DNA from: Desulfotomaculum sp.
GTDB taxonomy: Bacteria; Bacillota; Desulfotomaculia; Desulfotomaculales; Nap2-2B
NCBI GenBank assembly: GCA_003485325.1
Contig: DMZI01000044.1
Location: 1-13,243, forward strand
Length of the DNA: 13,243 nucleotides
Direction: 5' to 3'
A program made the position numbers and the translations under genes. Of this stretch, positions 1-7,667 are shown in pieces (position 1 is the first letter of the stretch; every line of letters starts with the position of its first letter). Under the pieces are notes generated by a model. That model was not told the origin of the DNA. It was given only the letters and a program-made list of their open reading frames with translations, and ran no database searches.

Positions 1-2
1 TT

Positions 3-677
3 GCCTCAACCGGATCAACTGCAAATGACCTTGACGAATGGCTGCGGAATGATTTTTTCGAACAGCACTGTAAATTATTCCACCACCGGCCTTTTATCTG
101 GCATATCTGGGATGGACGCAAGCGTGACGGTTTTCATGCGCTGGTAAATTATCACAGACTTGCCGAAGGCGGGGATAAGGGGAAAAAACTGTTGGAAACC
201 CTGACCTACAGTTACTTGGGAGACTGGATCAACCGGCAGAAGGATGGAGTTAAGAGGAATGAAGATGGAGCGGAAGACCGCCTGGCGGCTGCCGTTGAAC
301 TGCAGAAGCGGCTGATTGCGATACTTGAAGGCGACCCGCCGTTTGATATCTTTGTCCGTTGGAAACCTGTTGAGAAGCAGCCTGTAGGGTGGAATCCGGA
401 TATAAATGACGGGGTAAGAATCAATATACGCCCGTTTATGGCTTCTGATATCCCCGGTGGAAAAAGCGGGGCCGGTGTTCTGCGCTGGAAGCCGAATATA
501 AGCTGGTCCAAAGACCGGGGCAAAGAACCTGATAGGTCAAAAGAACAATTCCCCTGGTTTTGGAAAAACGGCGAGTTTACCGGGGATAGAATCAACGATG
601 TCCACATTGCAAATTCTGTAAAACTCAAAGCTCGTGAAAGAGCAGCCGGAGATCCGGAGGTGGATATCAATGTATAA
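3..677 (+). CDS. pglX: BREX adenine-specific DNA methyltransferase PglX, C-terminal part (partial)
   Basis: The frame is open from the left edge, so only the last 224 residues or so are present; the methyltransferase catalytic motifs must lie upstream. The segment begins ASTGSTANDLDEWLRNDFFE and contains PFIWHIWDGRKRDGFHALVN (about residues 31-50 of the fragment), then TLTYSYLGDWINRQ, and ends near RINDVHIANSVKLKARERAA. I recognise this as the tail of large N6-adenine methyltransferases found next to PglZ. In BREX, PglX methylates host DNA at a non-palindromic site and so marks self. The TTG near 192 is only an internal codon because the frame runs on upstream. The stop (675-677) overlaps the pglZ start in ATGTATAA, which indicates translational coupling. 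Identity rests mainly on the pglZ-brxL neighbours and the recalled tail motif. The BREX type-specific methyltransferase subgroup cannot be fixed from this fragment. Confidence 0.82.
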   Translation, partial: ASTGSTANDLDEWLRNDFFEQHCKLFHHRPFIWHIWDGRKRDGFHALVNYHRLAEGGDKGKKLLETLTYSYLGDWINRQKDGVKRNEDGAEDRLAAAVELQKRLIAILEGDPPFDIFVRWKPVEKQPVGWNPDINDGVRINIRPFMASDIPGGKSGAGVLRWKPNISWSKDRGKEPDRSKEQFPWFWKNGEFTGDRINDVHIANSVKLKARERAAGDPEVDINV

Positions 678-3021
678 AACATCTAAAGAATCACCGGCTA
701 CTTTATTAGAAGCAGTACGTAACTCTTTAATACACGCCGGCCGCTACAACCCTGGCGATGTCGCAGCTCCGGCGGCAATTCTGTGGACAGATGCGGACGG
801 CCAGTGGAATCAGTTGGCGGCTCAACTGCGCCTCCTCATGCCTGAACTTTTTACCTTGGGGGATTACAACCCGGAAGAAAAAACCGGGCCGGCAATTTGG
901 CTCAGATGTATAGTGGACAGAACATTGCCGGAGGTCAATTTTCCTGAGGATTCGGTTCCGGTCATATATATGCCTGACGTAAGCCGGCAAATACTCCGGG
1001 CAGTAGAGGAATGCCCGGACAGTTTAAAGCCTTTGGTGGAACTGCAGTACCGGGGCGCGTTATGGACCCAGCGCAACGGCAAGGACTGGACAATTGAGGC
1101 TTTTCTTACTTCGGAAGATATCGGTCTTTGTCTTGACCTTGCCCTGGACAAGCAGACCCGGAAAGCGATGCGCGGGGCGCTTGCCCAGCTGGCTACGACC
1201 CCTATCGCAAGGCTTCGGGACAAACGACTTGAAGCTGAAGACTTTGATAAGCTGATGATTGCGGATACACAGAGGGATTTGCTGATCTGGTTGAACGATC
1301 CGGCGCGGGTACGAGAAAATTGGGACGAGAACAAATGGTCGGCATTCTGTTCGCGCTGCCGGGTTGAACTAAGCTACGATCCGGCAAATGAAGACGATCT
1401 CGCCGGCGGCGAAAAGCTCGGCCTGCGCGAAGGAGCCTGGTTGGCCATATGGCGGAGGTACTCAGAGGCCCCGGCCCTTTATCCGAATATACCGGATCTG
1501 CTCAAGCGCTCAAAACCTGACAGGTTGATCTTCGATAAAGAACCCTGGCCCGATGAAAACGAAGCTGAGGAAAATTCGCTTCGAGACAGTCTTCTGGAAT
1601 TGGAACATCATAATCCTGCTTTTTCCAGGCGGAATATAGAGGAACTTGAAAAACAGCATGGTATGCGCCGCGATTGGGTTTGGGCCAGGCTTGGCCGCAG
1701 CCCGCTCGCCGGGGCTTTGAAGAGCCTGGCAGTGTTGGCGCGTCAAACATCACAAAATATTGGCGGGGATACTTTAGGAAAAGTGGCTGAAAATTATTCA
1801 GGCGGGGGTTATCTGGCTGACGACGCTGTCCTGAAGGCTGTTGCCAGTGTTAAAACAGCTCAGGATACAAAAGCGGTGGAAACCGCCGTCAGGAGTATTT
1901 ATCTTCCCTGGCTTGATGATACGGCCAGACATTTCCAAAGCCTGATTGCCGCGGCTCCTCTGCCTGATCATACGGATAACTCCAACAAAATTGTTGCGGA
2001 ACAAGGCGAATGTTTGCTGTTTGTGGACGGATTACGCTTCGACTTGGGCCAGCGGTTAATCAGAATGGCTGAAGAACAGCAGATTAAAGTCAGCGCAAAA
2101 AAATATTGGACAGGCCTGCCGACTGTTACAGCCACAACAAAACCGGCAAGATCGCCGATAGCTGAAAAGCTTGCCGGTCAACCGCAATCTGAAGATTTTC
2201 AGCCGGTGGTTGCTGAAGGCGGCCTGCCGCTGAATACCAGCCGTTTTCGTAAGATGCTCGCTGAAGCTGGCTACCAGGCGCTTGACCCCACCGAAACCGG
2301 CGAGCCGGATAAACCGGAGGCGCGGGCCTGGACGGAGTTTGGTGAATTTGACAAGATTGGTCACGCAATGCAGGCGAAACTCGCCGGCAGAATTGAAGAT
2401 CAGCTTCAGCTGCTTCTGGAGCGAATTCAAACTTTGTTTGAAGCCGGTTGGAAGAAGGTTCGTGTGTTGACGGATCATGGCTGGCTGCTGGTTCCTGGCG
2501 GACTGCCATCCCTTAGCCTGCCGAAATACCTGACTGAAAGCCGTTGGGCCCGGTGCGCCGCAATCAAGCCGGGTTCGCATGTTGACGTTCCAACTGCAGG
2601 CTGGTATTGGAATAAACTTATGAATTTCGCTTATCCGCCCTGCATTCACCTTTTTATAAAAGGGGATGAATACGCTCACGGGGGTGTAAGTCTGCAGGAA
2701 TGCCTTATCGCCGATTTAACATTTGTTTCAAATATTGCCGCTGTCCCTATTACAGCGAATATTGTGGACATTAAATGGTCGGGTATGCGCTGCCGCATTT
2801 CTTTAGACAGCGGCAGCACGGAAATCTCCGCCGAACTGCGGACCAAACCAAACAATCCCGAATCCGGAATTGCCAGGCCAAAGCAGAATGATCCCAAAGG
2901 GCAGATATCTCTTCTTGTAGAGGATGAAACACTTGAAGGTACGGCAGTCAGTTTGGTTTTATTGAATCCTTCCGGGCAGGTAATTAAAAAACAGGCGACG
3001 ACCGTTGGAGGTGATAGTTAA
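670..3021 (+). CDS. pglZ: BREX phosphatase-like protein PglZ (type B style)
   Basis: A 783-residue protein. The ATG at 670 is preferred over a GTG at 634 because GGAGG lies at 656-660 and the protein then starts MYKTSKESPATLLEAVRNSL, as type B PglZ proteins do. The N-terminal half carries PAAILWTDADGQW, LTLGDYNPEEKTGPAIWLR and LRAVEECPDSLKPLVELQYR, phrases I recall from PglZ type B. The PglZ domain, of alkaline-phosphatase-like fold, shows LLFVDGLRFD at about residues 449-458 and TDHGW at 601-605. Their Asp and His residues are the expected metal ligands. PglZ is required for BREX methylation and phage exclusion and acts with PglX, although its substrate is not settled. The length fits the family of roughly 800 residues. 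It overlaps pglX by 8 bases and directly abuts brxL, so the three genes form one transcription unit. Confidence 0.93.
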   Translation: MYKTSKESPATLLEAVRNSLIHAGRYNPGDVAAPAAILWTDADGQWNQLAAQLRLLMPELFTLGDYNPEEKTGPAIWLRCIVDRTLPEVNFPEDSVPVIYMPDVSRQILRAVEECPDSLKPLVELQYRGALWTQRNGKDWTIEAFLTSEDIGLCLDLALDKQTRKAMRGALAQLATTPIARLRDKRLEAEDFDKLMIADTQRDLLIWLNDPARVRENWDENKWSAFCSRCRVELSYDPANEDDLAGGEKLGLREGAWLAIWRRYSEAPALYPNIPDLLKRSKPDRLIFDKEPWPDENEAEENSLRDSLLELEHHNPAFSRRNIEELEKQHGMRRDWVWARLGRSPLAGALKSLAVLARQTSQNIGGDTLGKVAENYSGGGYLADDAVLKAVASVKTAQDTKAVETAVRSIYLPWLDDTARHFQSLIAAAPLPDHTDNSNKIVAEQGECLLFVDGLRFDLGQRLIRMAEEQQIKVSAKKYWTGLPTVTATTKPARSPIAEKLAGQPQSEDFQPVVAEGGLPLNTSRFRKMLAEAGYQALDPTETGEPDKPEARAWTEFGEFDKIGHAMQAKLAGRIEDQLQLLLERIQTLFEAGWKKVRVLTDHGWLLVPGGLPSLSLPKYLTESRWARCAAIKPGSHVDVPTAGWYWNKLMNFAYPPCIHLFIKGDEYAHGGVSLQECLIADLTFVSNIAAVPITANIVDIKWSGMRCRISLDSGSTEISAELRTKPNNPESGIARPKQNDPKGQISLLVEDETLEGTAVSLVLLNPSGQVIKKQATTVGGDS

Positions 3022-5070
3022 ATGCAGATAGATAAAATCGATAAATTGGGCGCGTCAGCTTTTGACGGCTATTTGGTCCGTAAGGACTTAGTTCGAAAAT
3101 ACAGCCGCCAGTATCCCGTTCCAACCTATGTTGTGGAATTCCTCTTGGGGCGTTATTGCGCAACCATAGACGAGGGAGAGATAGAAGAAGGCCTTCAGAT
3201 AGTTGAAAGGCAGCTTAAAGATCGTACCGTCCGGACCGGAGACGAGGAACTCTTTAAAGCCAGGGCCAGGGAAAGAGGTTCTATCAAGATAATTGATCTC
3301 TTGAAAGCCCGTCTGGATTCCCGGAACGATTGCTTCATAGCGGAACTCCCCAGCCTGGGCCTTAAAGATGTCAGAATAGACGACAACCTGGTCCATGATA
3401 ACGAGAGAATGTTAACTGACGGTTTTTACGCCGAGGTTAACCTGACATATGATTCAGCTATTGCCACTGAGAAAAGCGGGCGTCCTTTTGCGATTGACAG
3501 CCTCAGGCCTATTCAGTTATCCAAGACAGATGTGTTAATGGTGTTAGAGAAAGGAAGAAGGGAATTCACAACAGAAGAGTGGAAGAATTTTCTCATCCGT
3601 TCTATAGGTCTGGAGCCGGAGAACCTCTCCGAACGGGCGAAGATGGTGACCTTGTTGAGGATGGTTCCTTTTGTGGAAAGGAACTACAACTTGGTGGAAT
3701 TAGGCCCGCGGGGCACTGGTAAAAGCCATATTTACCAGCAGATATCGCCTTACTCCCATCTAATTTCAGGCGGCAAAGCCACGGTTGCCAAGATGTTTGT
3801 GAACAACTCCAACGGCCAGAAGGGGCTTGTTTGCCACTATGATGTTGTCTGTTTTGATGAGGTTTCCGGTATTTCCTTCGATCAGAAGGATGGCGTAAAC
3901 ATTATGAAAGGTTATATGGCTTCCGGTGAATTTTCACGCGGCAAGGAAAGCATCCGGGCTTTTGGCGGAATAGTGATGCTGGGAAACCTTGACGTTGATG
4001 TTCAGCAGCAGCAGCGTATCGGCCACCTGCTTAGCCCTCTGCCCACTGAAATGCGCAATGATACGGCTTTCATGGACCGGATTCATTCCTATTGCCCAGG
4101 GTGGGAATTTCCCAAATTAAATCCGCACATACATTTTACCGGCCATTTTGGCCTGGTTAGTGATTTTATTTCAGAGTGCTGGAGCAAACTCCGCAATGTT
4201 AACAGGTTATCGGTTCTGCAGGGGCGGGTTAACTGGGGAGGAGCGCTTAGCGGAAGGGATATCGAAGCCGTAAGCAAAACCGTAAACGGCTTAATTAAAC
4301 TTATTTTTCCCGACCCTGAAATGTCAATTCCTGATCAGGAACTCGAAAAAATCATCCGTGTTGCGTTAGAAGCCAGACGAAGGATTAAAGAACAGCAAAA
4401 GCGCTGTCTGAAAACCGAATTTAGAAACACGCATTTCAGCTATATGCTGGGCGTTGATGGAATTGAGCAGTTTGTTTCAACTCCTGAGTTGCATACCAAT
4501 GAAACTATTGAAAGCGATCCGCTTCCTCCCGGACAAGTGTGGGCGATTAGCCCCGGCGGACAAGACGCCTCGCCGGCTTTATTTAGGATTGAAGCTGCAA
4601 CAGGACCGGGAAACGGGGTAAGGATTCTAAACACCCCTGTTCCACCGCCTTTCCGGGAAAGTGTGCGTTATGGTGAACAGAACCTTTACATAAGGGCAAA
4701 AGAGCTCGTTGGTGACCGCGACCCGCGCGCCCATGAATTTTCTATTCAGTTGCGTGCTATGGATGTCGACCATTCCGGACAGGGGCTCGGCTTGCCTGTG
4801 CTCGTTGCGCTCTGCGGCGGGTTAATAGAGCGAAGCGTAAAAGGCGGTTTAATAATTGTTGGCGCATTAAACCTGGGTGGTTCTATTGAAATGATTCCAA
4901 ACCCGGTTGCCGTTGCGGAACTTGCTGTCGAGAAAGGCGCTGCAGTATTGCTCATGCCCATCTCCTCCAGAAGGCAGCTTTTCGATTTGCCGGATGAAAT
5001 GGCAACAAAAATTAATATAGAATTCTACGCAGATGCCGCAGATGCCTTTTCAAAGGCGATTGTGGATTAA
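3022..5070 (+). CDS. brxL: BREX Lon-like AAA+ protein BrxL
   Basis: A 682-residue protein starting one base after the pglZ stop, with GGAGGTG at 3007-3013. The AAA+ core has Walker A GPRGTGKS at residues 228-235 inside the family-typical ELGPRGTGKSHIYQQISPYS, and Walker B VVCFDE ending at D279/E280. The Lon-protease-like C-terminal domain covers about residues 540-682. The usual Lon catalytic serine is not seen: the matching stretch is DHSGQGLGLPV near 583-593. The catalytic lysine region reads LNLGGSIEMIPNP and also lacks the expected lysine. Proteolytic activity is therefore doubtful, which I believe holds for BrxL proteins generally. BrxL proteins are DNA-associated AAA+ ring ATPases needed for phage blocking but not for methylation. 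The order pglX-pglZ-brxL matches the 3' end of type 1 BREX operons, so brxA, brxB and brxC are expected left of the window. Confidence 0.95.
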   Translation: MQIDKIDKLGASAFDGYLVRKDLVRKYSRQYPVPTYVVEFLLGRYCATIDEGEIEEGLQIVERQLKDRTVRTGDEELFKARARERGSIKIIDLLKARLDSRNDCFIAELPSLGLKDVRIDDNLVHDNERMLTDGFYAEVNLTYDSAIATEKSGRPFAIDSLRPIQLSKTDVLMVLEKGRREFTTEEWKNFLIRSIGLEPENLSERAKMVTLLRMVPFVERNYNLVELGPRGTGKSHIYQQISPYSHLISGGKATVAKMFVNNSNGQKGLVCHYDVVCFDEVSGISFDQKDGVNIMKGYMASGEFSRGKESIRAFGGIVMLGNLDVDVQQQQRIGHLLSPLPTEMRNDTAFMDRIHSYCPGWEFPKLNPHIHFTGHFGLVSDFISECWSKLRNVNRLSVLQGRVNWGGALSGRDIEAVSKTVNGLIKLIFPDPEMSIPDQELEKIIRVALEARRRIKEQQKRCLKTEFRNTHFSYMLGVDGIEQFVSTPELHTNETIESDPLPPGQVWAISPGGQDASPALFRIEAATGPGNGVRILNTPVPPPFRESVRYGEQNLYIRAKELVGDRDPRAHEFSIQLRAMDVDHSGQGLGLPVLVALCGGLIERSVKGGLIIVGALNLGGSIEMIPNPVAVAELAVEKGAAVLLMPISSRRQLFDLPDEMATKINIEFYADAADAFSKAIVD

Positions 5071-5077
5071 GCATTTT

Positions 5078-5096
5078 AAAACTGATCCAAAGTTTT
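5078..5096 (+). terminator. Weak hairpin just after brxL
   Basis: AAAACT (5078-5083) and AGTTTT (5091-5096) are perfect inverted repeats around a 7-base loop, 8 bases after the brxL stop. The stem is A/T-rich and no long T-run follows, so it could at most be a weak terminator of the BREX operon. It may be chance. Confidence 0.25.
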
Positions 5097-5139
5097 CCTT
5101 GGCGCTAAAACTTATCACAAGATGCAGAAAGAAAATGGT

Positions 5140-5163
5140 TGTTGTTTAATACAACAGTATGAT
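5140..5163 (+). promoter_or_regulatory. Palindrome and -10-like box before the 541-residue gene
   Basis: TGTTGT (5140-5145) and ACAACA (5151-5156) form a perfect 6-base inverted repeat with a 5-base spacer. It is followed at 5158-5163 by TATGAT, one mismatch from the -10 consensus. The start codon lies about 43 bases on. No good -35 hexamer is visible at 16-18 bases. A palindrome beside a -10 box is the layout of a repressor operator, but a 6-base repeat in AT-rich DNA can arise by chance. If real, the downstream gene has its own promoter separate from the BREX operon. Confidence 0.3.
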
Positions 5164-5205
5164 AGAAAATAATTTTTTAATTTAACTTTTGCCGGAGGTG
5201 CTTCT

Positions 5206-6831
5206 GTGAGTAATGTAATAGTTGATCCTATACCTCCTTTTATTTGGCCGGAACCAAGAATAATAACGGGACAGGCTTCATATGCACATCCAGTTCCATT
5301 TTATTCTCTGTTCGAATGTGCAGAAAGTTTTTTTGGTATAATTTATGATCTCGATCATGCAGGAATAAATTTGCTTGGAAATATATTGCGCGAAAAAGAA
5401 AATTTAAAATGTACGCTTATTGTTGTACTTTATCCTGCCTGTGCAACTAATGAAAAAGATCTTAATCAACTGCTATTACTTGAAAGTGTATTTATAGATC
5501 GTCTGGATATCCATATTTTGCCGCAGAATATTAGCAGAGGTGGATTTTCCAGCGTTTTATGTTTCTTTTCTTCTGCTGATAAGGTTGTCTTTTTAAATAG
5601 TCCCGCACCGAACTTCGGTTTAACTAATACTACACATGTTCAGGCAAGTTTTGTTTTTGAGAGTGATCAAAAATTATTATCAGTTTGGAAAAACTGGTTT
5701 GATTTTCATTATGCTAACTCAGTTCCGCTCTCAAAAAAGACTATTAATATACCACACTTAGTTCCGGCAAAAGGTTCACCTGAAGCTGCTGAAATGTGGA
5801 GTAAATATGTAGAAGATTGTTGGAAAACACAAATAGACAGTATGGATTCTGATTTAAAAAACGATCATACAATAGTTGATGAAAAAACAGGAGAAGTTAC
5901 AGCTGTTGACAGCGATGGGAAAATAACAAGTCCTACAGAGAAAATAGGTATCCCCTGCTTTGATCCTCTGGCTGATCAAATAAGTCGTTTGTTTGAAAAA
6001 GGTCTATTGGTATCGTTCGATAAAACAACCAGGATTAAACCATTTGACGCCCCAATAAAAGCCGAATGGTTTGGCGTTGAGAGTCTTCGGAAAGAAGGCT
6101 CTATATCGCGAGAGGTGAAATATAGAATATCTGTCCTTGATGGCAATACTCTTCGTGCTTTGAATAACAAAAAGCAAGCAGGCAGTCGCTTATTGGAAAA
6201 ACTAAGTTATAGCATTGGGGAAGGAATGCATTGGGTACCAATAAAAGCTATACCTTTATTACAACGGGAAATGGAACGTATCACAGACGAAGGACATTCA
6301 CAAATTTTTAAGTCAATTAACGGGGATGTTAAAAATTTTATTCAAACCCAGGTAAAACGTATTATAGATGACGCTAATCGTATGTATCAAGAATTTCATC
6401 CTTATGATAGTTTGTCTGAGGATATCATTCAAAAAATATTAGAAGACTTGGAAGACCGCTTAGAGGGAGCTTTAAAAGGTAAATTTCTTCCAGATCTGCA
6501 ATATTTAAAAATCGGCTTCCAAATAAGAAATATAGCCGAATCAAACTCATCATGGAGCCAGCCTTTATTATTGCTAAAAAAAATAGCTGAATTCCCCCGG
6601 AAATCTTTAACCGATTCATACTTTTTCCAAGGATTACGTATCAAACATGATGATTTAATTGATGCCATGAATGTTTGCAACGATAGTATTATAACTGATT
6701 ATAAAGAAATGGACGTTGAAGAACGGGCTTATGCTGAATTAGCACAGCTAAATGAAATAATAAAATCAGAATCAGATAATCGCACAAAATGTGAAAACAT
6801 TTTAAGATTAATCTCAGGTGATGAAATGTAA
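5206..6831 (+). CDS. Unknown 541-residue protein, possible degenerate PLD-like BREX accessory
   Basis: The start is GTG at 5206 with GGAGGTG at 5194-5200. I cannot assign a family with certainty. Residues 1-150 look like an alpha/beta domain: LKCTLIVVLYPACA (68-81), LDIHILPQ (100-107), NISRGGFSSVLCFFSSADKV (108-127) and VVFLNSPAPNFGL (127-139). This layout recalls phospholipase-D-like domains that end in a 'GS.N' segment, but no HKD motif is present. Then comes SVWKNWFDFHYANSVPLS (159-176) and IPHLVPAKGSPEAAEMW (182-198). The C-terminal half is strongly helical and charged, including LLEKLSYSIGEGMHWVPIKA and a long amphipathic run around residues 365-440. There is no signal peptide or obvious membrane segment, so a cytoplasmic protein is likely. 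It is clearly more AT-rich than the BREX genes and sits 135 bases after brxL in the same direction, so it may be an accessory or a separate insertion. Confidence 0.75.
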   Translation: MSNVIVDPIPPFIWPEPRIITGQASYAHPVPFYSLFECAESFFGIIYDLDHAGINLLGNILREKENLKCTLIVVLYPACATNEKDLNQLLLLESVFIDRLDIHILPQNISRGGFSSVLCFFSSADKVVFLNSPAPNFGLTNTTHVQASFVFESDQKLLSVWKNWFDFHYANSVPLSKKTINIPHLVPAKGSPEAAEMWSKYVEDCWKTQIDSMDSDLKNDHTIVDEKTGEVTAVDSDGKITSPTEKIGIPCFDPLADQISRLFEKGLLVSFDKTTRIKPFDAPIKAEWFGVESLRKEGSISREVKYRISVLDGNTLRALNNKKQAGSRLLEKLSYSIGEGMHWVPIKAIPLLQREMERITDEGHSQIFKSINGDVKNFIQTQVKRIIDDANRMYQEFHPYDSLSEDIIQKILEDLEDRLEGALKGKFLPDLQYLKIGFQIRNIAESNSSWSQPLLLLKKIAEFPRKSLTDSYFFQGLRIKHDDLIDAMNVCNDSIITDYKEMDVEERAYAELAQLNEIIKSESDNRTKCENILRLISGDEM

Positions 6832-7026
6832 ACAGAGTTCAATACATTTTAGACCGCCGTGTTTCCGTTCTTTAAAATGCTTCGTGCCGATTGCCAAACA
6901 ACGACCTAATATGCTTTGTACCTTGCGGGCGAGCGGTTAGATATTAATCAGCCAACAACTATCCCTTTTGATAAAGGAAGTTATGCAAGAAATAAATATT
7001 TATGAAGCGAAAGGAGTTATTTAACT
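6832..7026. other. Intergenic region with a 13-codon leader frame before thsB
   Basis: This 195-base gap lies between the 541-residue gene and the TIR gene. I see no RNA gene or clear terminator. An ATG at 6983 opens a 13-codon frame (MQEINIYEAKGVI) whose stop at 7022-7024 lies three bases before the thsB start and whose body covers the thsB ribosome site AAGGAG (7011-7016). Another frame reads LAGERLDINQPTTIPFDKGS just upstream, perhaps debris of a lost gene. Neither is recognised. Confidence 0.3.
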
Positions 7027-7539
7027 ATGGCTTACAGGACAAAGACCTATATTGCAGCGGATTGGACCGGAGATAAAGACGCAGTTGACCAGCTACATAA
7101 ATGGAATGACAGTAAATATTGGAGCTTGTCTTTTACAGATGCTCATGATTTAACACAAGCACGGGATGGAAGTCTAAACTGCAGTATTAAGACTTCGCTC
7201 GGGAAAAGGCTTGACGTATCTAAGGCTTTCGTGCTGATTATCGGAAAAAACACAAAAACTGTAAGAAGTGGAAGTTGCCAATACTGTAATAGTTATAACA
7301 GTCAGACAAAAAGTTGTGTACGCGGATACTCTGTGGATTATCGTAGCTACATAGAGTACGAGTGTGATAAAGCTGTTAGTGATGGTTTGAAAATTATTGT
7401 GCTATATAAAGCGGCAACAATTTATAAAACCAATTGTCCAGATGCTGTAAAAAACACAGGCACTCATACTGCTATGTGTTACCGTAAAGACGGTCAACTT
7501 TATTGGGATTATCAAGCTGTAAAAGATGCAATAGGTTAA
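7027..7539 (+). CDS. thsB: Thoeris TIR-domain protein ThsB (type II)
   Basis: A 170-residue TIR-like protein (MTH538/DUF1863-like family), with AAGGAG at 7011-7016 ten bases before the ATG. The opening RTKTYIAADWTGDKDAVDQL is the first strand and loop of this TIR subgroup, and KAFVLIIGKNT (66-76) is a later core strand. The helix DYRSYIEYECDKAVSDGLKI (104-123) carries the likely catalytic glutamate, probably E112 (E110 possible). A cysteine cluster C84-x2-C87-x9-C97 sits before that helix and could bind zinc. In Thoeris, ThsB senses infection and makes a nucleotide signal from NAD+; for type II the signal is reported to be histidine-ADP-ribose. The next gene, a membrane-macro protein, is the expected type II effector. 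The TIR family call is firm and the type II call rests on the gene pair. Confidence 0.87.
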   Translation: MAYRTKTYIAADWTGDKDAVDQLHKWNDSKYWSLSFTDAHDLTQARDGSLNCSIKTSLGKRLDVSKAFVLIIGKNTKTVRSGSCQYCNSYNSQTKSCVRGYSVDYRSYIEYECDKAVSDGLKIIVLYKAATIYKTNCPDAVKNTGTHTAMCYRKDGQLYWDYQAVKDAIG

Positions 7540-7667
7540 GTCTATTGAATAATCCAATTGCACATTATCCACAGACAGATGGAACTCGGAGATTAGGCTC
7601 TGGACTATCGAAAGTTACAGCCGAGAAACGTATGTCCAATGGGGACTGATTAGCAAAGGGGGATTTT
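7540..7667. other. Spacer between thsB and thsA
   Basis: This is a 128-base non-coding gap in which I see no terminator. It ends in AAAGGGGGA (7655-7663), the thsA ribosome site 4 bases before the ATG. The gap is longer than usual for a tightly coupled pair, so the two Thoeris genes may be translated independently or have a second promoter. Confidence 0.4.

Noticed and set aside
212..682. Long minus-strand open frame opposite pglX
   Set aside because: Shadow of the coding strand; the plus frame has clear PglX motifs and continues to the left edge, and the minus frame shows no recognised motif.
2056..2679. 207-codon minus-strand frame opposite pglZ
   Set aside because: It lies entirely within the PglZ domain coding sequence, lacks a ribosome site I can support and has no recognisable protein features.
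7565..7573. Perfect DnaA-box consensus TTATCCACA between thsB and thsA
   Set aside because: A single 9-base match with no cluster, no AT-rich unwinding region and no replication gene; best explained by chance.
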